64,000 nt of DNA from Gigaspora rosea (GCA_003550325.1 QKWP01000050.1:369801-433800); one strand, 5' to 3'; positions 42,701 through 54,784 are shown, counted from the first letter of the stretch. A program made the numbers and translations. The notes: generated by a model not told the origin, from the letters alone.

Positions 42701-43254
42701 AAATATTTTGGTTTATTACAAAATAGGCAGCAATGTAAGCTTATTTTACTTTCATTAGCAGATTATTCTTTTTTAGATTCAAATTCATGTACAGTTCTTT
42801 GATTAAAGTTTAAATAGCACAAACAAATTCTTAGTGCTAAAATATCACCTTTAATATCTTTTACAGCTTGAGAATCAATTTCCTATGCACTAGATAGTTG
42901 CCTTAAATAATGTTCTCCTGGTTCAGTACATTTTTGAATTATATTATCATCATTGTCATTGTCAACAATAACACAATGTGCAGTTTTAACATTACGATTT
43001 GGAATAGAAGGCACTAGCTGTTCAAATTCTTCAAATATTTCTGTTTTATCATCATTTTGAAGAACTTCATCATCACTTTCAAATAGTTCATTATCTGACT
43101 TATTAATTAATTGAGTTATGATTTCTTGCAAATTTTTCAATGAATGATGATCAAACATGAGTGTCTCATTATATATTTCATGTTCAATACTTGTATCAAA
43201 TTCTTGACTAAACTCATCATAAACCTCTTTATATTCAGATGAAACTTTATACAA
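39787..43254 (-). pseudogene. Minus-strand multi-copy gene, broken and split by a foldback element
   Basis: The minus strand opens with MYKVSSEYKEVYDEFSQEFD (43254-42883), an acidic N-terminus. A TAG follows, then a Cys-rich region (DILALRICLCYLNF, LHCCLFCNKPKYFF, KVCECTIQAPYIGLFKCLAM, SCFICTS). Further on come QGQEQLL and AKWIEQIAKSENKSKKIS. The C-terminal region reads GQTFDSDHIVKAIKANID, YTKDGILNLVYDEAIYCH, TIHCILGQ-stop-HTNKAICS, then past the element at 40248-41054 continues IWYNFYLWLGYIKLHKLG and TVPSINLTQKEHYFTFDEAL. Stops are mainly TGA and TAG at probable Trp/Arg positions. I recall near-identical motifs in repeated Rhizophagus proteins. The Cys clusters and copy number suggest a transposon protein, unproven. 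Confidence 0.6.
40248..41054. mobile_element. Long-arm foldback element (807 bp), TA target duplication
   Basis: CAGTGGCCTACC begins the left end and GGTAGGCCACTG closes the right. The first 75 bases are nearly perfect inverted copies (for example TTTTTAAAAATTTGTATAAA), and homology of the two arms continues, more diverged, for about 400 bases each, so almost the whole element folds on itself. TA flanks it at 40246-40247 and 41055-41056. CAGTGGCC ends and TA duplication fit Tc1/mariner. It splits the minus-strand gene remnant at 39787-43254. Confidence 0.85.
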
Positions 43255-43259
43255 AAATT

Positions 43260-46230
43260 CTTCTATAGTTTTTATTTATTTGTTTTTTTTATAAAAATAG
43301 ATACTACTAATAATTTTTTCAATATTATTTTTTTGCAGTATAGAAGATGAATATGAGAAGTATTTATAATAATTTGTCTATCTATACATTAATTATTTAA
43401 GTATATTATTCAGATTTAGCCCTTCTGATCATTAACATATCGGGCAGTCAACACTCTAAACTAAATCTATATATATCTAACTCTGGTTTATCTTGAACAA
43501 AAAGGTTAAGAACATTTAATTTATACTGACATAATATAGATAGACATTTTTAAATAAAATTTTTTTTATGTACTGACATTTACTTGGTCAATTTTATTGA
43601 GTTTTTTTATTTACTTCTCAGAAAACTTAATTACAATCGGTTAATTCACAGACAAGCTGTTTCATAAAAAATTGCAAATTCGCAGGCAAATTAATTCTAT
43701 TTATTGTCATTAGAGTTAAGTTTAGTTAAAGTTTATTATTTATTTATTTATTATGAGTCGATTGTTTTATTTTTATTTCAAAAGAATCAACAATACAATA
43801 TTAATTATATTATATAGTTAATGGATGTAAAAGATCTGAAGAATCAGCATTTTTATATAACAATTATAGCTATTATCATAATTCCTTTGGCTGATTCGGT
43901 TAAGTTATTGATTTGGCATGATCCGTATAATTAAATAATTAATAAAAGCTATTTTTGTATCATACAATAATCATTTGACGATTGTCATAACAATAATGTA
44001 AACGATTTTAAATTTTTATTCGAATGCTTGCCCAACATGTTTGGTGTGCTTAGTTTATGGAATGCCAACCAATAATCTTAACAAAAAAAGTAAAAAAGGA
44101 ATCGAATATAAATAAGACTTTTACAACAAAAATATTACTGAGCAGGTGCTGCTATTTAAAAAGTTAAATATGATCATTAATTTGTTAACTGGATTAAAAA
44201 TGGATCTTGGGTTTGTCAAGAATGCATAAAGAATTATAATAAACGAAATAAAAGTAAAAAATTTTTTATGTTTATATTTATTTATATATTTTTCGTCTTC
44301 GACAAGATATGAAAAATAATTAGAAATAAATAAGTATTTTCGTTTGAATCTTTGGGGTATCACATCAACTATTTAATCAAAACTATCATAGTACAAATTT
44401 TTTTTATGTTACATGAATAAGGCTATTGCTATTACATTATACAATAAGCCCTACTTCTGTACTTTAAAATGTATCAAATGATTATATAGGTGTGCAATCG
44501 CCTTAAAATTTTTACTAGTTATTTACATAAAGTTAAAGAATAAAGCTACATTTTTATTTTTTTTATTAATATATGAGTTTTAAACATTCACTTTAAAGAA
44601 TGCTTGAAAATTCATTAATTAGGATGAAAAAATATCCTAAATATATAAGTCAAAACTTAATTAGAACTTTAGTAAAAAATAAAAAGTAGTCACTTTGAAA
44701 CAATTCTGATGAACAGTTTTCAATTAAAAAAAAATTAAAAAAATAATTGAGAGAATTTGTGCTTTTCTTTAGAATTAAGTAAAGTAAAATTATATTTGAT
44801 TAATTATTTAATTTTTTGATAAAAATCTAATCATAATAAAATGATCAATATAAATGACATATTTTTGATTAAATAGTCGATGTGACATTCCAATAAATCT
44901 TGCAAAGAATAAGACTCGAAATTTAGTTTAATTTTTTAAAACCAAATTTTTTGTCTTCGACTAAAAATCATTTCTGCGATCATTTCTCATCGAATGCTCC
45001 TTCCTTTTATTCTATTTTCCACAAGATATAAAAAATAATTAAAATGAATAAATGCTTTTGTTTGAATGAAAATGGATCTTATACTTATTTTATTTTTTAG
45101 TATCAGATCTCATGAAATTTTCAATCACGTTAAAGTACCAGTTAGGATTCAGCACATTTTTGTTCAAGCCATTATAAATTTATGACTTCAAAGTTAGTCT
45201 ACTTCCAGTTGACATTTCTACCAAATCCACAGTTGTCAATTGCTAACTATAAGCTGTCGACCCAATAAGACGTATAAAGCTTAACACCATAACCATTCTT
45301 GTCAAAAAAAGTTCTTTCAAAAGTATCAAGTTTCCCAAATAAGTAAGACTGCCAATTGTTGGGATGTCATGCGAGAAGAAATGAAATAATGGAAATTACA
45401 TTTCTGAACCTATTTTTGGCAAATTTTTCTTTTGTCAAAAATAATTAGAATGAAAAATAATTAGAAATGAATAAATGCCTTCATTTGAACGAAAATGGAA
45501 CAAGATGCACTTATATAACATTCCTGGTTTTAGTGCCATTGTATTACGCAGCTACCTAATATCAGATATTGTATATTATTAATAACAAATATATCTATTA
45601 TTATTAGTTGAGATTTGGGTGTGAACAAACCCGAAACAATAATAGTTCTGAATTCTTTTAATGTTCTTTAAATTCATAATTTCGAACGAGTATGTGTATT
45701 TTTGCTTAAAAAGTTTCAAAGCAAGCAGGTTCAGTCGCATTGCAAGTACTATATCAAATAGAATGAAAGGCTATTTTTGAGGGCGTGATCTTTCTCAGCT
45801 TTATTTTTTTTCTTGGTTAAAGCTACAAATCAATAAAGTATTTGTATAGCTAAGCAATTTTATCTGGTCTTGTGATTGTGGTTTCCTTTTAAGAACCCCT
45901 GAAAATGGCGATTAAAAAAAGCCTACCGTTGCAATTTACGCAATTTACTATTAAAAATAGGCATATCAATCACTCAAATTTCATATTAAAAATTTTACCC
46001 CAGTGATATGTGTGACAAATCGTGTGACTGATAGTGTGTATAGTATGCGAAATTCGTATAGTACGCATATGATATGTAAACCATCTATATACAAAATTTT
46101 GCAAGGAATAAATTTGCTTAGAAAATAAAAGGCAGTTTCATAAGGGAAAATTTAAGATATGAATAGTTTTATGATTTGTTCTAGAATATTCTAAAAAATT
46201 TTTTGCGTACTGTACTATACGCGGCACATC
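43260..46230. other. Non-genic stretch with dispersed repeat words
   Basis: No reliable gene was found. AAAAATAATTAGAAATGAAT-type words with CATTTTCGTTTGAA recur near 44300, 45030 and 45450. They are the same motifs as the tandem array at 61170-61660. Minus-strand 44121-44363 is open for 80 codons but has no protein signature. Confidence 0.4.
44440..44760 (+). repeat. Dispersed repeat, inverted partner at 49015-49320
   Basis: TGCTTGAAAATTCATTAATTAGGA, in part, and AATTAGAACTTTAGTAAAAA, GAACAGTTTTCAATTAAAAA here match the reverse complement of 49015-49320 (AATTGAAAACAGTTC, CCTAATTAATGAATTTTCAA). It is non-coding. Confidence 0.7.
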
Positions 46231-46233
46231 ACT

Positions 46234-46645
46234 AGGTGTAACGTGAAAATTCATCTGTAGCTCAAAATCTCGTCTATGTAATTCCTAACAAAAAAAAATT
46301 CCTTGCAAAATTTTACTATAGGCATGTTTGTTACACCCTTCACAATTATATCGTACTCTAACCAAATAGAATTCACACTTGCTTAGAACTTGTAAGAAAT
46401 ATATGCACGTGAACTTACGTGTGCCTCGACCCGTGCCAAAACCCGTGAATTTTGGCTTAGTAAAGTGCAGCAAAACCAGGTCCATTTACGGTCCAAAATT
46501 TCCGGACAGACGGTCCAATCGGACCATTTTAGTCGTGATTGCCAACACGGAACTCACACGTGCAAACCGTTTATCTGGCCGTTCCACAGTCACCGTACTG
46601 TTCCGTAGAAACACGCGCATATCTGGTTGGATTTTTTTATAGGGC
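46234..46645. repeat. Dispersed repeat, CpG-rich (less decayed) copy
   Basis: This is the partner of 20195-20643 and contains about twenty CG dinucleotides in a CG-poor region (for example TGTGCCTCGACCCGTGCC, ACGGTCCAAAATTTCCGG, AAACACGCGCATATCTGG). Most are TG or CA at the aligned positions of the other copy. Short open frames on both strands are not conserved between the copies. Confidence 0.8.
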
Positions 46646-47690
46646 ATAGATTTAAATTTGGTAAAAATAATTAGCGCTCTGCGTATATATATAAAGCGTA
46701 TATATGCGTATTTTAAATTTGCTTGATCAGAAAATGTGTGCATACTTTTAGAGTTTGTGTTAATAAAAATTTTTGAATTTATAACACTGCATCTTGGTCT
46801 TATGGTAACAATATTTTAGCGTAAATGCATTTTGATTTAATTTCTGGCGATTTATTTAGGCTTGAATAAGTTCTCTCACGATTTCTTAAAGACTTGAAAT
46901 TATCTGGTCAATTTCTAATGAATTATTAAAGTCCTTGAGTGATTTATATAATTACATATAAAAATAAGTTACGCCACGTTGTTATATTGTGATTGCTCAA
47001 TTACTAATGAGTTATTTAAATCATCAGTGACATTTTATGCTTCTTAGTCAAAAGTTGTTTATGCCACGATACCTTAGCGAAATTCATCAATTGGTTCAAT
47101 TTTTAACGTTTAATTTAAATTTGTGTGCGACTTTTCATATTTACTAACGCGATTTTGATGATTTCGATTTGTATCGTAAGAAAAGTAGGACGGTGAATGA
47201 AATATGGGATAATGTCTAGAAAAAATCTTGAATAAGTTCCATTAATATCATAAGAATCTTCAAAGACTTTAATTAAATCTTCATTTATTAAGATTATAGT
47301 TGGTGGTAGAATTAATTTTACAAATTAATACGGTTACGGCATTGCCGTATTTTTTGCCGTAATTGTGTGAGCCGTAAAGCCGTAAAGCCGTAATGCCTTA
47401 ATGCCGTAATGCCGTAATCCCGTAATGCAGAAATACTATCTGCTATTATACCGTTTGTTAAAACGCTGTACTGTATTGTGGTTTCCTTTAAATAATGTAC
47501 TATGATATTAAATTTTTTTTCGAATTTGACTTCATTGATTTAGAACATGTAATGACTATGAAAAAAGGGGCTTGCGGTCTATTTTATTTTGATTAAATGT
47601 TGATTTATATTTTTGGCCAATTAGACCAGTATATAAGTCATGGTTTGAGAACGTCTTTAACGAGCTAATTGATCGAAAATGACATCATTG

Positions 47691-47752
47691 TTAGGCCACG
47701 CAAAGTTGATTTTTCGTTTTGCATTACCCGCCGTCCCATTTTTTCAATTTTT

Positions 47753-47785
<33 letters not shown>

Positions 47786-48252
47786 NNNNNNNNNNNNNNN
47801 NNNNNNNNNNNNNNNNNNNNNNNNNNNNNNNNNNNNNNNNNNNNNNNNNNNNNNNNNNNNNNNNNNNNNNNNNNNNNNNNNNNNNNNNNNNNNNNNNNNN
47901 NNNNNNNNNNNNNNNNNNNNNNNNNNNNNNNNNNNNNNNNNNNNNNNNNNNNNNNNNNNNNNNNNNNNNNNNNNNNNNNNNNNNNNNNNNNNNNNNNNNN
48001 NNNNNNNNNNNNNNNNNNNNNNNNNNNNNNNNNNNNNNNNNNNNNNNNNNNNNNNNNNNNNNNNNNNNNNNNNNNNNNNNNNNNNNNNNNNNNNNNNNNN
48101 NNNNNNNNNNNNNNNNNNNNNNNNNNNNNNNNNNNNNNNNNNNNNNNNNNNNNNNNNNNNNNNNNNAAAAAAAAAAAAAAAAATCCGCCCGTCCGTCCCG
48201 AATTTTGAAATCCATGTAATGCAAAACGAAAAATCAACTTTGCGTGGCCTTA
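47691..48252. mobile_element. GGCCACGCAAAGTT-type MITE around an assembly gap
   Basis: TTAGGCCACGCAAAGTTGAT at the left and ATCAACTTTGCGTGGCCTTA at the right are inverted and continue inward as TTTTTCGTTTTGCATTAC. Relatives lie at 56430-56757 and 58735-59030. Poly-T and poly-A border the gap inside it, as expected for a foldback with a T-rich loop. Confidence 0.75.
47786..48166. other. Assembly gap (381 N)
   Basis: The run of N lies between poly-T and poly-A in the middle of an inverted repeat. Frames drawn through it are meaningless. Confidence 0.98.
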
Positions 48253-49014
48253 GCAGCATTTATGGCTTATATAGACGATACATGCCTACATACAAATTTA
48301 CGTGTTTTAAAATTTATGTAAATGAAATAAATGCTTGTATGGCAAATAATAACATATTCATCAGTTTCCAGCTTGGAGTGACTGGGTGTCACGCAGTTAC
48401 TTAAGTATATTATACTGTTACAATATTGTGTTATTGCGGCATTACGACATTACGGAATTGCGGCATTACGACATTACGGCATTACGGCTTTACGGCTTTA
48501 CGACATTACGGCATTATGGCATTACGGCATTACGGCATATAATTTTTACGGCAATTAGATGCTATGCCGTAATCAATTCTACCACTGGTAAAATGCCGTA
48601 ATTGCCGTAATTCAGTAATTCTACCACCAACTATAATTAAGTTAAGTTTCGACACGATGTTTTAATGCAAATGCATCGTCTGATTCAATTTTATTATTCT
48701 ATAAACAACACCTCGATTTTTAATGCAAATGAATAATTTGGCCTATTTTAAGAGATTAGTTCAAGTCTAAAGTAATTTATCTTTTTTTCATTATTTTGTA
48801 AATTGCACCACGAAATCTTGACGTAATTTTATGGTTGGTCCAATTCTTAATGATGCATTTAAATATTCAAGTAATTTTTCATAATCTCCTACCATATAAT
48901 ATGTCTTTTCAAAAATTCTGTGTTATCTGGATCAATTTCTAACGATCAGTTTAAGTTCTTGAGTGATTTACTATATAGGTGCAAGATTCTAAAAGTATCA
49001 CACAAATATTGCAC

Positions 49015-49320
49015 TTATTTTTCCAATTTTTTTTAATTGAAAACAGTTCGTCAGAACTGTTTCAAAATGGCTATGTTTGAATTTTTACTAAAGTTCTAAT
49101 TATATTTCTATTATATTTTTAAGATAATTTTTTCGTCCTAATTAATGAATTTTCAAGTATTCTATAAGATGAATGCTTAGAACCCACATGTTAATAAAAA
49201 AAAAGAAAACATAGCCTTATTATTTGGCTTTATATAAATAACTAATGAAAATTTCCAGGCGATTTAACGTCTAGATAATAAGTTGATACATTTTAAAATA
49301 TTTTAAAAGATCGATTTGTA
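49015..49320 (-). repeat. Dispersed repeat, inverted partner of 44440-44760
   Basis: The reverse complement aligns over about 300 bp with 44440-44760, including CTTGAAAATTCATTAATTAG and AGAACTTTAGTAAAAA. It lies within the decayed TPR region. Confidence 0.7.
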
Positions 49321-49642
49321 TATGAATTTAATAATATCCGATAGATTTAGGGTAAATCGTAATTAGTAATATCTGCGTAATAGAACAATAATATAATGTA
49401 AAGTCTATTATAAGAGGTTCAATCTGTAAGATCAAACTTTAACCTCTGATATTTCTTGAATAAAAACGATTGTGCTTAATAAACAACATTGTAGCGTCTT
49501 AACGATGGTGATTGTAATCGCGAAGATTTGGCACAATAGTCTTAGTGTAACATAAAAAATCTGCAATATGAAAAATTTCATAGTTAGCTGACATAGTTTT
49601 GATCAATTAGTCCGTGTGACACCCCAATAATACATGTTGCAC

Positions 49643-50539
49643 TGGGGTGTGCGGCGCACTATGTAAATCAAAATTATGTATGGTATCATAGTGAAGTCTA
49701 TTATGACAGATTTTTAAGTGATTGTCGATTGATAAACTATAAACTAATATACGTAATGATCGATAAGTATTTTATATATAAAACTTATATATAAAGCTAG
49801 GTCACACTTTTTTAGATGCACCGACTGCAATTTTTCCTTTCTGCCGGAAATTTCAATATAAATCGACTCTTTCTTATTACGACTATAAAGTAATAGAATC
49901 TTTTTTTAAAAAATATTTATGGGAAAATTTTTTTTTTCTCAAACCGATTTTAATTTTATACTTTATTTGGTTTGCTGAGCGAATTTTTAAATGAATTGGT
50001 AAATTTTTCCTTTATTAAAATGCAAATTTCGTTCTATTGTTCAGTTCTTTAAAACTTGCTATTAATTTTCTCAAAATTTCATATTGGAATTATGTGCCGT
50101 TAAAGCTGTGCATCTAATTAAATCCAGAAACATGGGTATATATAGGTCAAATAAACAGCGATTTCACTTAAAAAATGCACGTTTTAAAAAACATCAAAAA
50201 AAATGCAAGCGAATCGGCAAAAAACACCACTTCAAGAACTAAATTTACAGCAATTTGGGCCTGAAGTCGCCTCAAATATTTTCAATAATTTATTAAATTA
50301 AAATGTCATTTTTACATCAATATTAATTAATTATTTACATCAATATTAATTAATTATTTACATCAATATTAATTAATTATTTTTAACTGTATTAGCGTAG
50401 CATTAGTTGTAGCGGCATTGTAATTAATAAATTAATAGGTGATCATCATGGTTGCACAAAAACTTAAAAAATCTTTGATAATAGATTTTTATATGATACC
50501 ATACATAATTTTGTTTTACATAGTGCGCCGCACACCCCA
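49643..50539. mobile_element. Non-autonomous element with about 80-bp TIRs and 9-bp target duplication
   Basis: TGGGGTGTGCGGCGCACTAT at the left and ATAGTGCGCCGCACACCCCA at the right are perfect inverted copies. The TIR extends through AAAATTATGTATGGTATCAT. Flanks ATGTTGCAC (49634-49642) and ATGCTGCAC (50540-50548) agree at 8 of 9 bases. A 9-bp duplication with long TIRs is typical of Mutator-like elements. No transposase is present. It interrupts the TPR gene remnant. Confidence 0.8.
50311..50383. repeat. Three tandem copies of a 23-bp unit
   Basis: TACATCAATATTAATTAATT plus ATT is repeated three times without change inside the element at 49643-50539. Confidence 0.9.
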
Positions 50540-50954
50540 ATGCTGCACAAGTGATTCATTGAATTTTTCATCATTTCATAAATTGTTCCACGATTTTTAA
50601 GTGCAAAGTCGTCATCAGGATTTATGCTAAGAGATTTATTTAAGTCTTCAAGTGATTCCCAAATTTTTTAATCATATAATATGCAATTCTGCGAAATTTT
50701 AATGCCCATGCACTGTTTGCTTCAATTTCTAATGATTTGTTAAATTTATATTTTCCCATAAAGGAATAAATTTATCTACGCGTAGGCATCATTTGGTTCA
50801 ATTTCTAAAAATTTTGTCCAAATCTTCAAGCGATTCTATATATATATTTTTTATAATAAAATAAGTTGCACCGCGTTGTTTTAATGCCCATATTTCTAAC
50901 AAATTATTTAAACTTTCAGCAATTCATTATTGACATTTCAAAATCTAATCCTAT

Positions 50955-53900
50955 AACAATCATATGCTTATCATACTTCTATCAAGACATTGATTCTATG
51001 TCTCGGGTAGTTTTTTAAAAGTATCTCTTTTTCTTCTAGTGAAGGATTTGACTTATTAGGCAGATATAAAACGAAATCAACAATTCGATTATTTTTGTAA
51101 AAAATATTCAAATATCTGATTTAATGAGTTTAATTTCAGTCTTTGATTCGTCATGATTATCAAAGTACATTAGAATTGAATACTCAAGGCTTTAAGTGAA
51201 ACATTTGAAAAAAAAATGAAAGATCATAATATAAATTTATTCTTCCACCCATTTGAATTTAAAGTTTTCTTAAATAGTTACGGGTTCTGTGAATTAGAGC
51301 AAGCTGCTCTAATGTATTGATTGGAATTTTTAGATATTCGAAGCTTATCACATCCTTGCAATAATTTTCAGAAAATGAGGGCATTAAGAAAAGGGAGGAT
51401 GAGCCAAAGTTCCTATATTATTCAGGTTTTTATGATGATTATTAAGACAGCTATCGATAACAAATCGGCGTAATCTTACACCATACGTTGCTTATAATCT
51501 CTTTAGAACAATTGTTAGCTATAGCTACATTAAGGAACTGATCATATGAGAGTTCTTTAAAAAATGATAGATAATTAAAAAAGAAGAGGTTTAGCAATTG
51601 ATAACCCAACCCTTCTATTATATCACAGTTTTATAAAAGTGCTATCTGGTATTAATTCAAGATAAGTTCAGTCACTTTGGAGGATGGAATTTCCCTCCAT
51701 TAGTATTGAAAGGTACTTCCCATAAAACTGTAATAGAACAAGCAGCCCAATGATTATTAACCAAGAGACATGAATGCGAATCTTTATTAGTTGGAAAATT
51801 GCATCACGCAATGAAGTATGTGATTATATGCTGTGTGAAATGTTTCCTACAAATCTGTGCTTTTCCTTTTTATATGTATATATGATTAATTATATAAATG
51901 AGAATCTAATTAAATTAGTATCGTGATTGTTAACGTTAATGTCCACTGTACCTGACAAGAGGCTAACACGATAGTGATGCTTTCTGATGCAATGTAGGAT
52001 TCAGAAAGTGTATTCTTTCATATTAATCAAAATGCATAAAAGTAAACACCTATGTTAACAAAGAGGGGGTTCAATTTCTTTGTAAAGTAGTCTACTAATA
52101 ATGATTTCTTACTATCATTAGTTCAATTATAGAATTTTTATGGCCTTGTATCATATCGGCATAATAGATTCAATAAATGAAATATATGCAGTATGTCGGA
52201 ATCTTACTGGATTTAGAATCAACTTAAATACACTTTTTTAAATTCACTAAAATTATTAAGAATTTCGAACTAAAAGTAAATTTTGAATTCATTTATTGCA
52301 TATTCAATTTTAAAATTAAAAGCATTAGAGTTCACTTTAAAGAATAATGCATATATATTCTAGCTACACTAATTATTACAAATGTAGTTATCAGGATGAC
52401 GGTTATTTGTGCAAGGAATCTTTGCCTTACATTTGCATCAATTTACATTATTTGCCTAATTGTCTTGTGAAATTTCTCACACGCTTATAACTTTTGAAGG
52501 AATAGGAAAGTATTTAGTTCATATGATCTAAAAGCTAGTTCTTAAAATTAAATCAACTTAAAAATTTTAGTTGTGACGATTTCATGAATGATCGTGAAAC
52601 ATACATAATATGTTGTATATGGATTAAATTTTTGAAATTAAATTGCATACCACGTCCCATAGTTTTAAAATTTGACATGTTTTAAAACTACCATATATTC
52701 TGTCGATATAATGTCAATATAAAAATAAAAATCCTGAACTATAAAGTTATATTTTTCAAGCCTTAATATACTTTGAGAATTTAATTTGTTATATATTATT
52801 ATTTAAACGTGTTTTCTATTTTATTTCATTAATTTTAAGTCTAACATTATTAACAATATAATTGGTGCGAACACAGACTTCAGGAGCTGTGGTAACTCTC
52901 CCACAAAAAATTTTACCACCCCGTGATTTTTACCCAGTGAAACCCAATTAAATTAGGGTGAAGCCACATTAGGGGGTAAACTCATTGATTAATGTTTTTG
53001 TGGGAAATCTATAGGCGTTGACTACAGGTTATTCATGGGACCCAAAATTCTCGATTTTGATTGGCGTTTTCCGACTAACAAGTCTGATCAAACAATTGAG
53101 TCCTTGCTACGCTTCGGACAATTAAAAAATAATACTATTTTTATTTATAATATTATCCTTATTGATAGAGCTTTGGATTACATCACGGATCTCTAGTACA
53201 GAGTCACAGGATTTGGTTACTAAATCCTACAAACACTTTCACTTTACAATGTCGACCTCTATGAGTTGTTCCAAGTCTCTCTTTTTCTTCTTTTATTGTG
53301 AAGCGAAAATGTATCGCTTTTATAACTTCTATATTGCTGCGGCATACATCAAACTTATTTGATAAATTCGATAAGTTTACTAAATTTACTTAGTCAGATA
53401 AATCAAATAAATCTAATAAGTCAACTTAGTTTGATAAGTCATATTTTCACTATTACTATACTAATTAATTAGGTAAGATTCGACCCGAGCCTTCTCAGCG
53501 TCGATAGCGCATACTATATATGCCAAATCCACCAAGGTTCGTTAAATCTATATACTGTAAATCTATTGCAAGCAATGATCCACCCTTTCACAACGGATTT
53601 ATTAAAATGGTAAGTACAGTACTATTGTTACGTATCACTATTGCTGTTATATGTACGATGTTTCACATACTGATACAGTATCACTACAATTATTTATATT
53701 TAATACGAATGAATAAAACTTTATTCACAAAACTTTCTTTCTGATAATTACAAATACATATGCATTCTTTTTACCAAAACTGTTTATAAGGCATAATATT
53801 TGAACTATTTTACAAAAATTAGAACATTTCCAGGTAATAAACAACCACGAGCTAAATGTGATTATGTGAAAGTTTATTTAATGAAACTTATTGCAAGATG

Positions 53901-54440
53901 CGAAAATATTTAAAAGCTTGTGAAGAAATAGGTTTAGAAATTAAGCAATATTTTAGTTCAAGTTCCTCTAGTTTTTCTGTTTTTCTACACGTAGCTCTCA
54001 ACAAACAATGATTAATCAAAAATAAAAAAAATACAACAAATTTTTTAGATAGAATTACTGTAGTTCATCAAAACAAAGTAAAATAGAATATGAATTTGTA
54101 CAAACAATTTATAAATGTAAGATTATCTTTGTTCGTTTCAGAATTAAAGCCTATAATATAAAGCAATTATTTAAACATCATATAGTTTATCAATAATTTT
54201 GTTAGACCAAATATGTTTTAATACTAAAAATGACGAAGGAATTAATAAAATAGAATTTATTAATATGACTAGTGTTGGTTGGCAAGTATATTTATACAAA
54301 ATTTTATTTTAATATTATAATATAAAAATTTTGTATTTTTATTTAATCTGATTTAAAAATTTATTTTTAAAATTATAGTTACAGCAATTTTTTGGGAAGA
54401 AATTCTATTTTGACCCGGGTCAAAATGACTTTTAGCAGAA
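50955..54440. other. Non-genic or unreadably decayed stretch
   Basis: Minus-strand fragments near 51000-51100 (for example LPNKSNPSLEEKE in one frame and NYPRHRINVLI) may be the upstream part of the TPR gene, but too many frame changes prevent a call. At 53350-53450 short GATAAGTTTA-type repeats occur. At 52890-53010 TCCCACAAAAA/TTTTTGTGGGA form a small inverted pair. The plus-strand frames of 66-74 codons near 53160 and 53520 show no recognisable protein. Confidence 0.35.
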
Positions 54441-54445
54441 TTTTA

Positions 54446-54519
54446 GGGTTAGTGTAGGCCGGAGATTTTTTAATATAAAAACCGGCCGGCATTAGCATAA
54501 TTCTGGCCTGCACTAACCC
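54446..54519. other. GC-rich foldback
   Basis: GGGTTAGTGTAGGCCGGA and TCTGGCCTGCACTAACCC are inverted with two mismatches, around a core with ACCGGCCGGC. Just upstream, TTGACCCGGGTCAA (54410-54423) is a perfect palindrome. These are exceptional GC islands in this window. Confidence 0.65.
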
Positions 54520-54622
54520 ATAATGCGAGCCGAAATTTTTAATAGTTTCCGAAATATTCCGAAACCTCCTAAGCAACTCCGAAAAGTTCCCATGTGCACT
54601 AATTGTTAACGCCTATTAAACG

Positions 54623-54782
54623 ACTTATCAAGGGCTAACCGCTAAAAATCTACAAGCAACTGAAATTAAAGTGGTGCCGAAAATTCTTAAGGAAAAAATC
54701 GAGAAGTTATAAAATCTTAATTATTTGTTCGGTAAAGTTCTAATTCAACGTTTCAAATATTACTCTTATAAATATTTCAATA
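54623..54782 (+). pseudogene. Fragment of last exon (5' half) of the 314-aa gene family
   Basis: CGACTTATCAAGGGCTAACC through TTCAACGTTTCAAATATTAC matches the start of exon 6 of the intact gene (from 57795) with substitutions and a 60-bp shortening, and stops at TTTCAAT, equivalent to about 58013. An inserted element begins directly after it. No open frame survives. Confidence 0.75.
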
Positions 54783-54784
54783 TA

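Larger units (their letters stand above)
47296..48634. mobile_element. Inverted-repeat element with GCCGTAAT minisatellite arms
   Basis: TATAGTTGGTGGTAGAATTA at the left and AATTCTACCACCAACTATA at the right are inverted. Inside each end is a tandem array of GCCGTAATG/TACGGCATTA units (47330-47430 and 48430-48615), inverted relative to each other. TA or TATA may be the target duplication, but the ends are locally symmetrical and leave this open. The centre holds a second inverted-repeat element and an assembly gap. It interrupts the TPR gene remnant. Confidence 0.7.
46770..50950 (-). pseudogene. TPR-repeat gene, decayed and twice interrupted
   Basis: The minus strand from about 50950 encodes degenerate tetratricopeptide units: WALKQRGATYFI, ESLEDLDKI, LEIEPNDAYA, KFNKSLEIEANSAWALKF, ESLEDLNKSLSINPDDDFAL and KNRGTIYEMM. 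Then, beyond the element at 49643-50539, SLEIDPDNTEFLKR, FRGAIYKIMKK and IESDDAFALKHR. Beyond the element at 47296-48634, DFNNSLEID and LNKSPEI fragments follow. The 34-residue pattern A-L-x-x-R-G...Y...SLxDLNKSLEIxPND is the TPR form common in Rhizophagus proteins, often fused to kinases. Stops and frameshifts are frequent, so it is an old pseudogene. Its N-terminal partner domain, upstream of 50950, is not readable. Confidence 0.65.

Noticed and set aside
47665-48404. Long frames spanning 47.7-48.4 kb
   Set aside because: They run through 381 N bases and the poly-A/T borders of an assembly gap. The same holds for frames at 62956-63392.
48386-48601. 71-aa ORF with RHYDITALRHYG-type repeats
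   Set aside because: It is a translation of the TACGGCATTA minisatellite in an element arm.
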